In this document: one piece after another, positions 17,118 to 24,911 of the stretch
Position numbering within the stretch: the first letter of the stretch is position 1
Layout of the letters: each line of letters opens with the position of its first letter
DNA from: Streptomyces anandii JCM 4720
Lineage (GTDB): Bacteria; Actinomycetota; Actinomycetes; Streptomycetales; Streptomycetaceae
Assembly: GCF_014650655.1 (NCBI RefSeq)
Contig: NZ_BMVJ01000005.1
Location: 188,341 to 226,195, forward strand
Reading direction: 5' to 3'
DNA: 37,855 bases
The notes under the pieces: generated by a model
Told to the model about the DNA's origin: nothing
Database searches by the model: none
Seen by the model: the letters and a program-made list of their open reading frames with translations, nothing else
Position numbers and translations under genes: made by a program

Positions 17118-17723
17118 TCAGGCGGGGGCGACCGTGAGGGTGACCACCCAGCGGTGCGGCGAGATCGGCCGGCTACGGGTGAAGCCGTGGTTCTCGAAGA
17201 CGGCCATGGGGCCGGTGTGCAGGAAGGAACCCGACACCGAACGGTCGTCGGTCTCCTCGGGGTACCCCTCGACCGTGCCCCCGCCCTTGCGGGCGATCTC
17301 GGCCAGCGCCCCGCCCAGCGCGGTGTGCGCGACACCGCGCCCGCGCTGCCCCTTGCCGGTGAAGAAACAGGTGACGCGCCAGTCCGGCAGCGTCGTCAGG
17401 TCCTTCTCGTACGCGCGTCTGCTCTTGATGTACGGCAGCTCGGCGGGGGAGCCGAACTGGCACCAGCCCACGCAGTCGTCGCCGTCGAGGACGAGCGCGG
17501 CATGGGTGGCGCCCTCACGGACGAGCAGCTCCTTCTCGGCCCGGTTCTGCTCGGCGGTGCGGCCCTTGCCGAGCCTGACGTGGAAGCCCATGCACCAGCA
17601 GCCGCCCCACACCCCGTTGTTCGCCTCGACCAGCCGGGCGAACGCGGGCCAGGTGCCCTCGTCCAGCAGCCGGACGGTCAGCGGGTCACTCGGGGCGTCA
17701 CCCGCCTTTCCCTTGCCGCTCAC
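17118..17723 (-). CDS. GNAT family N-acetyltransferase
   Basis: 201 residues. After a short basic lead (VSGKGKAGD) comes NNGVWGGCWCMGFHVR, then WCQFGSPAELPYIKSR, and a GNAT core with CFFTGKGQRGRGVAHTALGG, an R/Q-x-x-G-x-G/A acetyl-CoA loop. It ends with VEGYPEETDDRSVSGSFLHT and FENHGFTRSRP. This is a widespread actinobacterial GNAT type with no known substrate. The GTG at 17723 is chosen for the GGAGG placed 5 bases upstream. It is transcribed toward the serine hydrolase gene, whose start is 57 bases beyond its stop, so the two may share a transcript. Confidence 0.82.
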   Translation of the reverse strand: MSGKGKAGDAPSDPLTVRLLDEGTWPAFARLVEANNGVWGGCWCMGFHVRLGKGRTAEQNRAEKELLVREGATHAALVLDGDDCVGWCQFGSPAELPYIKSRRAYEKDLTTLPDWRVTCFFTGKGQRGRGVAHTALGGALAEIARKGGGTVEGYPEETDDRSVSGSFLHTGPMAVFENHGFTRSRPISPHRWVVTLTVAPA

Positions 17724-17841
17724 GGGCGCCTCCTGAGCATGCCGGCCGGGCGTCGGGGGCCGTGAGGTCCGCTCCCCGGACGATCGCGCCACGACCGTCG
17801 GCAGTGTGCCGCCGGACCGGACACGGGTCAAGGACGGCCGG

Positions 17842-17929
17842 AGGACACATGGCCAGGCAAGTGAGGACACATGGCCAGGAAAGTGAGGACACACGGGCAG
17901 GCAAGTGAGGACACATGGACAGGCAAGTG
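17842..17929. repeat. Four tandem 22-bp direct repeats
   Basis: Four contiguous copies of a 22-bp unit (AGGACACATGGCCAGGCAAG plus TG) at 17842, 17864, 17886 and 17908. Copies 2, 3 and 4 differ from the first at one, two or three positions. The array sits directly in front of the ArsR-VOC operon, and the last copy supplies the -35 region of its predicted promoter. There are no spacers, so it is not a CRISPR array. Confidence 0.9.
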
Positions 17930-17945
17930 GAGAGTTGCCTATGCT
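17916..17945 (+). promoter_or_regulatory. Predicted promoter and operator of the ArsR-VOC operon
   Basis: TGGACA (17916-17921, 5 of 6 to TTGACA), an 18-base spacer and TATGCT (17940-17945) form a good vegetative-type promoter. The predicted transcript starts at or next to the GTG at 17952, so the mRNA would be leaderless. Between the two boxes AGGCAA (17921-17926) and TTGCCT (17935-17940) form an inverted repeat with 8 bases between, suited to bind the dimeric ArsR regulator (inference). Confidence 0.6.
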
Positions 17946-17951
17946 GGGGGT

Positions 17952-18254
17952 GTGGCCGACGACCTGTTCAAAGCCTTGGCCGATCCCACCCGCCGGACCA
18001 TCCTCGACGAGCTGACGGAGAAGTCCGGGCAGACACTGTTCGAGATCTGCTCCCGGCTGAGCATGAAGCACCGGCTGGGCATCTCGCGCCAGGGAGTCTC
18101 CCAGCACCTCGCGGTCCTGGAGGCCGCCGGGCTCGTCCAGACCAGGCGCGAGGGCCGCTACAAGTACCACGACCTGAACACGGCCCCGCTGCGGCAGATC
18201 ACCGAGCGATGGCCCGTGCCCGACCCGTCCGGACCGGAAAAGAGCACCCCATGA
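17952..18254 (+). CDS. ArsR family winged-helix transcriptional regulator
   Basis: 100 residues: VADDLFKALADPTRRTILDE, then an insertion with the recognition region ISRQGVSQHLAVLEAAGLVQ, and the wing TRREGRYKYHDLN. It lacks the CxC metal site of metal-sensing ArsR proteins, so a non-metal signal is likely. The GTG at 17952 is the family start; the frame is open upstream only because of the tandem repeats. The gene overlaps the VOC gene by ATGA, so the two proteins are translationally coupled. ArsR repressors paired with VOC or SRPBCC genes are a common actinobacterial arrangement. Confidence 0.88.
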   Translation: MADDLFKALADPTRRTILDELTEKSGQTLFEICSRLSMKHRLGISRQGVSQHLAVLEAAGLVQTRREGRYKYHDLNTAPLRQITERWPVPDPSGPEKSTP

Positions 18255-18643
18255 GGATCCACCTGACCAGCGTCTTCGTCGACAACCAGGCCAAGGCCGA
18301 GCACTTCTACACCGAAATCCTCGGCTTCGTGAAGAAGCACGACGTCCCGCTGGGGGAGGAGGCCCGGTGGCTGACCGTCGTCTCGCCCGAGGAGCCCGAC
18401 GGCACGGAACTCCTCCTGGAGCCCGCCGGTCACCCGGCCGTCAAGCCCTACCGCGACGCGCTCGTGCAGGACGGCATCCCGCTCGCCCAGTTCGCCGTCG
18501 ACGACGTGAAGGCGGAGTACGAGCGCCTGCGCGGCCTCGGCGTCCACTTCACCCAGGAGCCCCTGGAGATGGGCCCCGTCACCACCGCGGTGTTCGACGA
18601 CACCTGCGGCAACCTGATCCAGATCGCGACCAAGCCGCAGTAG
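18251..18643 (+). CDS. VOC family protein coupled to ArsR regulator
   Basis: 130 residues: MRIHLTSVFVDNQAKAEHFY, then GFVKKHDVPLGEEARWLTVV, QFAVDDVKAEYERLRGLGVH and a final DTCGNLIQIA. This is the glyoxalase/extradiol dioxygenase fold with two beta-alpha-beta units. The subgroup commonly sits next to ArsR genes in actinobacteria. No substrate is known. The start ATG overlaps the ArsR stop codon by four bases, so expression should follow the repressor's own promoter. The last codons are followed by a short repeated stretch before the LanC-like gene. Confidence 0.85.
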   Translation: MRIHLTSVFVDNQAKAEHFYTEILGFVKKHDVPLGEEARWLTVVSPEEPDGTELLLEPAGHPAVKPYRDALVQDGIPLAQFAVDDVKAEYERLRGLGVHFTQEPLEMGPVTTAVFDDTCGNLIQIATKPQ

Positions 18644-18670
18644 GCGACCGCCCGTGCGCAGTCGGCCCGC

Positions 18671-18706
18671 CGCTTCGACCGGGTCCGCCGCTCCGACCGG
18701 GTCCGC
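18671..18706. repeat. Two tandem 18-bp repeats
   Basis: CGCTTCGACCGGGTCCGC at 18671-18688 is followed directly by a copy with one change at 18689-18706. It lies in the 66-base gap between the VOC gene and the convergent LanC-like gene. No function is evident. Confidence 0.8.
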
Positions 18707-18709
18707 ACC

Positions 18710-19710
18710 TCACTCGAAGAGCGGATGTCTCGCCTCGTCCGGGTGCCCGATCTCGACGGCGGCGAGGGCGAGTCCGACGTCACCGCGGTACAGGCTGTGC
18801 CTCCACGGCCCCGCCGGCCTGGCGTCCTGGCTCTTGAGGGCGCTCTGCAGCCGTTCGGAGGCACGCTCGAGCCATGCCTCCTCCCGCGTGTGGCGGTACA
18901 TGTTCAGCAAGGCGAAGACGTGTCCGGCCTGGCCGCAGCACAGGGTCGTGTTGGGTTCCCGGTCGTCGTAGGTCGCGAACGCGGCGGCGACCGCGATGTC
19001 CCGGTACGTGGTGTCGCCGAGAGTGCGATGAGCCGCGTTCCACAGGTACACGTGTCCGGGCGACCCGTGGCACCAGCTGTTCATGAAGGACGGAGGCGCC
19101 TGATCGACGCGAACGGGCCAGCGCAGACCGCGCCCCGCTCGTACGCCCCGGCCGCCCAGCTCGGCGAGGTGCCCGACGACGCGGTCGTCGATGTCCCGGC
19201 CCGCGACCTCCCACCACGTGGTGAGCGTGTAGAGCAGACCGGCCCACCCGTGGGCCGCCCCGGTGTGGTGCGGAACCGCGCCGTCCGGGGCGTCACGCCG
19301 GTGGCCGAGGACCTGTCCGGCCACATGACCGGCGTACGCGTTGGCGCGGTCGGTCAGCCGCTCCAGCAGATCCTTCGTGTCCTGGTCCTGGTCCCGGTCC
19401 CTCACCTCCCGCAGGCTCCTCACGAGGTGTGAGCAGCCGGCGAGCGCGCTGGTCGTTCCCAAAGTGGGGTCCACGCCTTGGGCCGGCCGGTCCACCAGGT
19501 CCAGGTAGGCGCGCGCGGCCGTGAGGAGCGTCCGGGTGTCGCCCCTCGCGTGGGCACCTCCGCGCCCACGAGGTCGCCGAGGTCTTCGCTGCTGACGCCG
19601 GGCCAGCGGGGTGGGGGCAGCCGGGTCGGAACCGCGACCTGCTGGAACAGACGGGCCGTCGAAGAACTTACGGCCTTGATCGTTGCGGAGCCGGCCCCCA
19701 CCCGCACCAC
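18710..19710 (-). pseudogene. LanC-like lanthionine cyclase family protein, frameshifted, CCG zinc motif
   Basis: The larger frame (stop at 18710) contains HGWAGLLYTLTTWWEV, NSWCHGSPGHVYLW and TTLCCGQAGHVFALL, the alpha-toroid motifs of LanC-family enzymes that form lanthionine rings using zinc. The second ligand motif is CCG rather than the usual CHG. Upstream of about 19545 the matching N-terminus continues in another frame (LFQQVAVPTRLPPPRWPG, SSEDLGDLVGAEV) back to a GTG at 19710 with GGAAG 5 bases upstream. Restoring one G in the G4 run opposite 19542-19545 would join the frames into about 333 residues, slightly short for the family. No precursor peptide or dehydratase gene is nearby. 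A sequencing error in the run is possible. Confidence 0.65.
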
Positions 19711-19899
19711 ACCATCTTCCGCGAGCTTCCCGTCACTTGGCGGAGCGACTATTGACGGGGATGCCAAGTTCGGAGCGTAGGATCCGGGGCGAAGCCGGGC
19801 CGGTGGAATCGTTTCGGGTACGGCCCGGAGGTGATTGACTGCCCCGGCCGGCGTCACAGTGCGGCCGGGTCGGTCCGAGTTCCGAGGAGAAGCGCAGTC

Positions 19900-20115
19900 A
19901 TGAGCGGTCCGTACGCCTACGAGTACAAGGTGGTCAGCTTCCGGGAGTCGCTGATCGGCGACGCGCTGGACAGCGACAAGCTGGAGAAGGTCCTGAACAA
20001 GCACGCCGAGGACGGCTGGGGTCTCAAGGCCATCACCTCGGCCGACGTCAAGGGGCGCATAGGTCCCGGAGCCGTCGAGGGGCTGCTGCTCACCTTCGAG
20101 CGCCCGCGCCAGTAA
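19900..20115 (+). CDS. DUF4177-like small protein
   Basis: 71 residues: YAYEYKVVSFRESLIGDALD, KLEKVLNKHAEDGWGLKAIT and VEGLLLTFERP. The alternation of a first strand, a helix ending in NxxxxDGW, and two strands fits DUF4177, a small alpha/beta domain of unknown function seen in many actinobacteria. GAGGAG lies 11 bases upstream of the ATG at 19900. It is transcribed alone, converging with the large symporter-phosphatase gene. Confidence 0.8.
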   Translation: MSGPYAYEYKVVSFRESLIGDALDSDKLEKVLNKHAEDGWGLKAITSADVKGRIGPGAVEGLLLTFERPRQ

Positions 20116-20117
20116 TT

Positions 20118-20135
20118 CGCGCGGCGTCCCGCGCG
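20118..20135. terminator. Hairpin between convergent genes
   Basis: CGCGCGG (20118-20124) and CCGCGCG (20129-20135) pair over 7 bp around a 4-base loop just after the DUF4177 gene. A second weaker stem (CCCCG/CGGGG) follows at 20161-20173. Both lie between convergent genes, a natural place for termination. Confidence 0.4.
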
Positions 20136-20201
20136 GCATCGGGCCGGCCATCCGGACGGTCCCCGCAACGGGGCCGTGCCGGTGCGGGCCAAGCCACGCC
20201 A

Positions 20202-23200
20202 CTACGGGACCGTGTCGGCAGGCGTGGCCTGTTCCGTCCAGATGATTTTGCCGGTCGCCGTGAACCGGGTCCCCCACCGCTGGGCGAGCTGGGCGACGAT
20301 CAGCAGTCCGCGCCCGCCCTCGTCGGTGGTCCGCGCATGGCGCAGCCGCGGCAGGGTGCTGCTGCCGTCGAAGACCTCGCAGATGAGGTTGCGGTCCCGG
20401 ATCAGGCGCAGGGAGACCGGGCCGGTCGCATGACGGATCGCGTTGGTGACCAGCTCGCTGACGATCAGCTCCGTGGTGAACGTCAGGGCGTCCATGCCCC
20501 AGTCGGTCAGCTGCCGCCCGGCGAGAGTGCGGGCGCGCCCGACGGCGGCCGGGTCGCTGGGCAGGTCCCAGCAGGCGACCCGGTTGGGCGCCAGCACGTT
20601 GGTCCGGGCCAGCAGCAGCGCCGCGTCGTCGGACGGCGGACCGGCCAGCAGGGCGTCGACGACATGGAGCCCGGTCTCCTCCAGCGCCGGCTTGCGTGCC
20701 ACCAGCGCCTCGCACAGCCGGGCGAGCCCGAGGTCGATGTCCCGGTCCCGGGTCTCGACGAGACCGTCGGTGTAGAGCGCGATGAGGCTGCCCTCGGCCA
20801 GGTCGATCTCGGTGGACTCGAAGGGCAGGTATCCCAGACCGAGCGGTGGCCCGGCGGGCAGGTCCAGTACCTTGGCGTTGCCGTCCGGGGTGACGACGAC
20901 GGGCGGGAGGTGGCCGGCCCGGGCGAGGGTGCACCGTCTGCTGACCGGGTCGTACACGGCGTACAGACAGGTGGCCCCCAGCAAGGTGTCGGGCGCGGTC
21001 CCGTCATCGGCCACCACCGGCTCCCCGTCGCCCTGCGCCCCCATGAGCCCGATGACCAGGTCGTCCAGGTGGGCCAGCAGTTCCTCCGGGGTGAGGTCCA
21101 GGTCGGCGAGGGTGCGTACCGCGGTGCGCAGGCGTCCCATCGTCGCCGCCGCGGGCATGCCGTGCCCGACCACGTCGCCGACGACCAGGGCGACCCGGGC
21201 GCCGGACAGCGGGATCACGTCGAACCAGTCGCCGCCCACACCGCTCGGGGCGTCCGCGGGCAGGTACCACGACGCCACTTCCAGCGCGGAGCCCCCGGTC
21301 AGCTCCTGCGGCAGCAGATAGCGCTGCATGGAGCGGGCCGCGGAGCGCTCGCGGGTGAAGCGGCGCGCGTTGTCGACGGACACCGCCGCCCGGGAGACGA
21401 GCTCCTCGGCCAGCCGCACGTCGTCCTCGGCGAAGCCCGGACGCTGTGACCGGGCGAATGTGGCGACGCCGAGGGTGACTCCGCGCGCCCGCAGCGGAAT
21501 GACCATCAGCGAGCGGAAGTCGAACCTCAGGATCGAGGCGCCCAGCGACTCGTCCTCGGTGATCCACGCGCTGGTCGACCGGTTCAGGACAGCCTCCACC
21601 AGCGTCCGGCTCTCCAGCAGGCAGCGGGTCACCGGGGAGGAGGCGGCCCGCCGGACCGTGTCTCCCACGTCCAGGCTCGCCTCCGGGCAGCCCTCGCGCA
21701 CGGACTGCTGCCCCGCGCGGCGGATGACGGGCGTCATGCCGACCGGGCCCGGAGCCGGCTCCTCACCCTCGATGACCGCGTCCAGCAGATCGACGGCGAC
21801 GAAGTCGGCGAGGGCCGGCACGCACTCGTCGGCCAGTTCCTGCGCGGTCCGCGTCACATCCAGCGTGCTGCCGATGCGCGCGCCCGCGTCGTTGAGCAGC
21901 GCCAACCGCTCCTGGGCCCACCAGCGCTCGGTGACGTCGATGATCATGTACCAGACCCCGACGTCCCGGCCCTGGCGGTCCTTCATGCCGAAGAAGGAGG
22001 CCGAGAAGGCGCGCCTGCGGTCGGGGTCGGTGTAGCTGGGGCCGCGGAACTCGTAGTCCATCACGGGTCTGCCGGTCGCCAGCACGCTGCGCATGTTCGT
22101 CTCGAAGGCCTCGGCCTCCAGTTCGGGCAGTACCTCCCTGATCGACCGCCCCAGCCGCTGTTCGAGGGGGATCAGGCGGTCCAGCGGTTCGTTGACCCAG
22201 ACGTAGCGCAGATCGGCGTCCAGGACCGCCATCCCGACCGGTGCGTGGGTGAAGAACGGCGTCAGTTTCAGCTGGCTCACCCCGCCACCCGGCATGCGCC
22301 AGAAGGCCCGTCTGGGCGGCCGGCCGACGAACCTGCCGAAGAACAGCGCGGCGGCCGTGGCCACCACCACGCCCGGCACCATCTCGTAGACGTCCGACCG
22401 GAGCGGGCCCAGGTAGGGGTTGACCTCCTTCCAGAGCAGCACCGTGGCCGCGCCGGAGACGATGCCGGCGATGGCCCCCGCCCAGGTCATGCGCGGCCAG
22501 TACAGCGACAGCAGCACGACCGGGCCGAAGGCGGCCCCGAAGCCCGCCCAGGCGTAGGCGACGATCCCGAGCAGCCCGCCGCCCTTGAGGGCGATCGCGT
22601 AGGCCACCAGGATCACCACGACGACGGCGACGCGCCCGATCCACACGAGCGACCGGTCCGAGGCGCGCCGGTTGAGGAACGCGCGGTAGAAGTCCTCCGT
22701 GAGGGCGACTGAGGACACGCAGAGCTGGCTGTCGGCGGTCGACATGATGGCGGCCAGTACGGCGATCAGCAGCACGCCGGCGAGCCACGGGTTGAGCAGG
22801 GCGCGGCTCAACACGATGTAGACGGTTTCCGGGTCGGTCAGCGGCGTACGGGACCGTGCGATTCCGACCAGGCCGACGAGCGTGGCGCCGGCGAGCACGA
22901 CGACGACCCAGCCGGTCTCGATGCGGCGGGCCGCCGGGACCGCCTCGGGGCTGCGGATGCCCATGAAGCGGGCCAGGATGTGGGGCTGCCCGAAGTAGCC
23001 GAGCCCCCACGCGAGCAGCGAGATGATCGCCACGGCGCCGAGCGACCCGCCCGCGGACCACTGGCCGTTCGCGAAGTCGACCCTGCTCCCCATGTCCAGC
23101 AGGTCCGGCGATCTGGCGTCGACGGCGTCGGCCATGGTCCCGAAGCCGCCGAGCGCGCTGATTCCCACCGCTGGAAGCACGATCAGGGCGACGAACATCA

Positions 23201-23780
23201 GGGTCGCCTGCATCACGTGGGTCGTGCTGACGGCGATGAAGCCGCCCAGGGCCGAGTAGATGACGATCACCGCGGCGGTCAGGGTCACCCCGAGCCCGAA
23301 GGGGATATTGAACACATGCTCGAACAGCACCCCGCCCGCCACCAGGCCGCTGGCCACGTAGACGGTGAAGAACACCAGGATGACCACCGCGGAGACCATC
23401 CTGAGCGTCCGGGTGCGGTCCTCGAACCGCTCCTCCAGGTACGCCGACAGGCTCACGGCGTTCCCGGCCCGCTCGGTGTACGTACGCAGTCGGGGGGCGA
23501 CGAAGAGCCAGTTGAGGTACGTGCCGGCGATCAGACCGACCGCGATCCAGCTGGCGCCGACACCGGCCGCGTACACCGCTCCGGGGAGCGCGAGGAAAAG
23601 CCAGCCGGACATGTCGCTGGCCCCCGCGGACAGCGCGGCGACGAAGGGGCTGAGCCTGCGGCTGCCCAGGGCGAAGTCGGCGAAGGTGTGAGTGCGGGTG
23701 TACGCCCAGACACCGGTTCCGATCATGGCGGCCACGTACACGAGAAACGTGGTCACGATCGGCGCACTCGAATCGATCAT
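20202..23780 (-). CDS. PutP-like sodium/proline symporter fused to PAS-GAF-PP2C phosphatase and anti-sigma-type ATPase
   Basis: 1192 residues in one open frame. Residues 1-490 are a full SLC5/SSS transporter close to E. coli PutP along its length: SAGASDMSGW (Asp56 and Ser58, equivalent to PutP Asp55 and Ser57), GWGLGYFGQPHILARFM, and AAIMSTADSQL with the Na+-site Ser347/Thr348. Residues 505-625 form a PAS domain ending IIDVTERWWAQERL, 640-810 a GAF domain, 825-1055 a PP2C domain with intact GGDWFD, GDVVGHG, LYTDGLVE and SDDAALL, and 1065-1185 an RsbW-like ATPase with SELVTNAIRHA and DEGGRGLLIV. The ATG at 23780 has GAGG 5 bases upstream; a 23804 start lacks a site. It likely senses proline or Na+ flux and controls an anti-sigma antagonist (inference). 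No cognate STAS gene is near. Confidence 0.93.
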   Translation of the reverse strand: MIDSSAPIVTTFLVYVAAMIGTGVWAYTRTHTFADFALGSRRLSPFVAALSAGASDMSGWLFLALPGAVYAAGVGASWIAVGLIAGTYLNWLFVAPRLRTYTERAGNAVSLSAYLEERFEDRTRTLRMVSAVVILVFFTVYVASGLVAGGVLFEHVFNIPFGLGVTLTAAVIVIYSALGGFIAVSTTHVMQATLMFVALIVLPAVGISALGGFGTMADAVDARSPDLLDMGSRVDFANGQWSAGGSLGAVAIISLLAWGLGYFGQPHILARFMGIRSPEAVPAARRIETGWVVVVLAGATLVGLVGIARSRTPLTDPETVYIVLSRALLNPWLAGVLLIAVLAAIMSTADSQLCVSSVALTEDFYRAFLNRRASDRSLVWIGRVAVVVVILVAYAIALKGGGLLGIVAYAWAGFGAAFGPVVLLSLYWPRMTWAGAIAGIVSGAATVLLWKEVNPYLGPLRSDVYEMVPGVVVATAAALFFGRFVGRPPRRAFWRMPGGGVSQLKLTPFFTHAPVGMAVLDADLRYVWVNEPLDRLIPLEQRLGRSIREVLPELEAEAFETNMRSVLATGRPVMDYEFRGPSYTDPDRRRAFSASFFGMKDRQGRDVGVWYMIIDVTERWWAQERLALLNDAGARIGSTLDVTRTAQELADECVPALADFVAVDLLDAVIEGEEPAPGPVGMTPVIRRAGQQSVREGCPEASLDVGDTVRRAASSPVTRCLLESRTLVEAVLNRSTSAWITEDESLGASILRFDFRSLMVIPLRARGVTLGVATFARSQRPGFAEDDVRLAEELVSRAAVSVDNARRFTRERSAARSMQRYLLPQELTGGSALEVASWYLPADAPSGVGGDWFDVIPLSGARVALVVGDVVGHGMPAAATMGRLRTAVRTLADLDLTPEELLAHLDDLVIGLMGAQGDGEPVVADDGTAPDTLLGATCLYAVYDPVSRRCTLARAGHLPPVVVTPDGNAKVLDLPAGPPLGLGYLPFESTEIDLAEGSLIALYTDGLVETRDRDIDLGLARLCEALVARKPALEETGLHVVDALLAGPPSDDAALLLARTNVLAPNRVACWDLPSDPAAVGRARTLAGRQLTDWGMDALTFTTELIVSELVTNAIRHATGPVSLRLIRDRNLICEVFDGSSTLPRLRHARTTDEGGRGLLIVAQLAQRWGTRFTATGKIIWTEQATPADTVP

Positions 23781-23877
23781 GCTGTCCTCGCCTGCGAGGT
23801 CCATGAGTACCGTACAAATCTACAGATTGCGGGCGGCGAGGGGCGACCTGACGTGGACCTGCGTGTCCGGAGGGGAC

Positions 23878-23903
23878 CGGCCCGGGCCGTGCGACCCGGG
23901 CCG
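23878..23903 (-). terminator. 9-bp GC stem-loop after the secreted-protein gene
   Basis: CGGCCCGGG (23878-23886) and CCCGGGCCG (23895-23903) pair perfectly around 8 bases. It lies 31 bases after the stop of the secreted-protein gene and before the symporter-phosphatase gene on the same strand, so it should separate the two transcripts. Confidence 0.6.
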
Positions 23904-23933
23904 GGCACCTGTTGTTCGGGACGGGGGGAACCG

Positions 23934-24362
23934 TCAGAGAACGGCGACGGCGGTCTGGTCCGCCGTCGTGTATCCGTCCTTGTCGAAGTAGAAGACGGCG
24001 ACCTTGACCGTGTCCTTCTTGGCGAAGCGGGTGTCGTAGGCGGTGTGCAGGGTCATGACAGCCTTGTGGTCGCCGTAGTCGCAGACGAGCCGGTCGCTGC
24101 CGATGACGCCCGCCGCGCTGCCCGCCTTCGGGCTGTGCGAGTCGAGCGCCGTCGCGTTGGCCACGAGCTGCTGGCCCAGCCCGGGGTCGCAGGAGTAGGT
24201 GAGCCGTACCTGCACGTCCTGACCGCTCAGCGACACGGAGTCGATGGTGATCTCATTGGCCTTGGCGAATGCCGAGGGCGCGGTCGCCAGAACGCCGGCA
24301 CCCGCCACGAGAGCGGTGACCGCGGTTCCGGCAAGGCGTCGCCGCAGGCTGGTCGAATTCAT
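23934..24362 (-). CDS. Small secreted protein of unknown function
   Basis: 142 residues. A Sec signal peptide (residues 1-33, RRRLAGTAVTALVAGAGVLA then APSAFA) is followed by about 109 mature residues: ITIDSVSLSGQDVQVRLTYS, Cys58, Cys94 (RLVCDYGDHKA) and a final FYFDKDGYTTADQTAVAVL. The two cysteines may form a disulfide outside the cell. The strand-rich pattern resembles an immunoglobulin-like or jelly-roll domain. I do not recognise a family. The ATG at 24362 is supported by AAAGGA 7 bases upstream; an in-frame extension to 24470 has no such site. Confidence 0.8.
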   Translation of the reverse strand: MNSTSLRRRLAGTAVTALVAGAGVLATAPSAFAKANEITIDSVSLSGQDVQVRLTYSCDPGLGQQLVANATALDSHSPKAGSAAGVIGSDRLVCDYGDHKAVMTLHTAYDTRFAKKDTVKVAVFYFDKDGYTTADQTAVAVL

Positions 24363-24511
24363 CAGTGGATCCTTTCCCCCTGTGCGGCCACCCATGGTCC
24401 GGGGTGTGGAGATTTCTCCAACTGGGCGGGTGAACGCATCAGTTGCTCGTTTTGAGACGCATGTGATCATACGTGATCTTCCCCGCGGGCCGCCGAAAGG
24501 GCGGTCAGCGC

Positions 24512-24911
24512 CGGGCGCCGCTCGCTCACGGCGCCGGCAAGGTGTACGCCGGCATCCGCGACCCGGGGAGCCTGCGGGAACCCGGGCCGACAGCGCTGCG
24601 GCTGGATCTCACCGACGAGGAGCAGTCGCCGAGGCCGCGCGTACGGCCGGTGACGTCAGCATCGTCATCAGCAACGCCGGAGTCACCGCAGGGCCGTCGC
24701 TCCTCGAGGGCTCGCTCGACGGGGCGCGGCGTGAAAGGGGGGTCGACTGCTTCGGCACCTGGGCCGTCTCCCGGGAGTTTTCGCCGGTCCCGGCGCGATG
24801 GCCGCGCTGCTCGTCGACGAGCCCGAAGTGCTCGTCGACGAGGCCGCACAGCGGGTCCGCGCCGCGCTCCCGGAGACCCGGAAGCGCGTACGCCGGCCGC
24901 TGGGGAGCTAG
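24512..24911 (+). pseudogene. Short-chain dehydrogenase (SDR) relic with frameshifts
   Basis: Parts of a classical SDR are spread over three frames: AGKVYAGIRDPGSLREPGP and LRLDLTDE (24515-24625), then AEAARTAGDVSIVISNAGVT and LLEGSLDGARRE with VDCFGTWAVSREF in a second frame (to about 24785), and finally MAALLVDEPEVLVDEAAQRV to a TAG at 24909-24911 in the third. The NAG motif and the FGTWAVSR helix are diagnostic. The TGxxxGIG cofactor loop and the YxxxK active site are lost. At least two frameshifts plus internal losses make this a pseudogene. The interval 24363-24511 holds the promoter region of the secreted-protein gene and nothing else I can name. Confidence 0.7.

Noticed and set aside
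17842..17929. Short repeats considered as a CRISPR array
   Set aside because: The units are contiguous with no unique spacers and no cas genes are present.
23817..23828. AATCT-AC-AGATT inverted repeat upstream of the symporter-phosphatase gene
   Set aside because: Only 5-bp arms and no promoter boxes placed around it; too weak to call an operator.
24810..24842. Two copies of the 12-bp palindrome CTCGTCGACGAG, 21 bases apart
   Set aside because: Both fall in the SDR relic and encode the repeated LVDE; probably codon coincidence rather than an operator.
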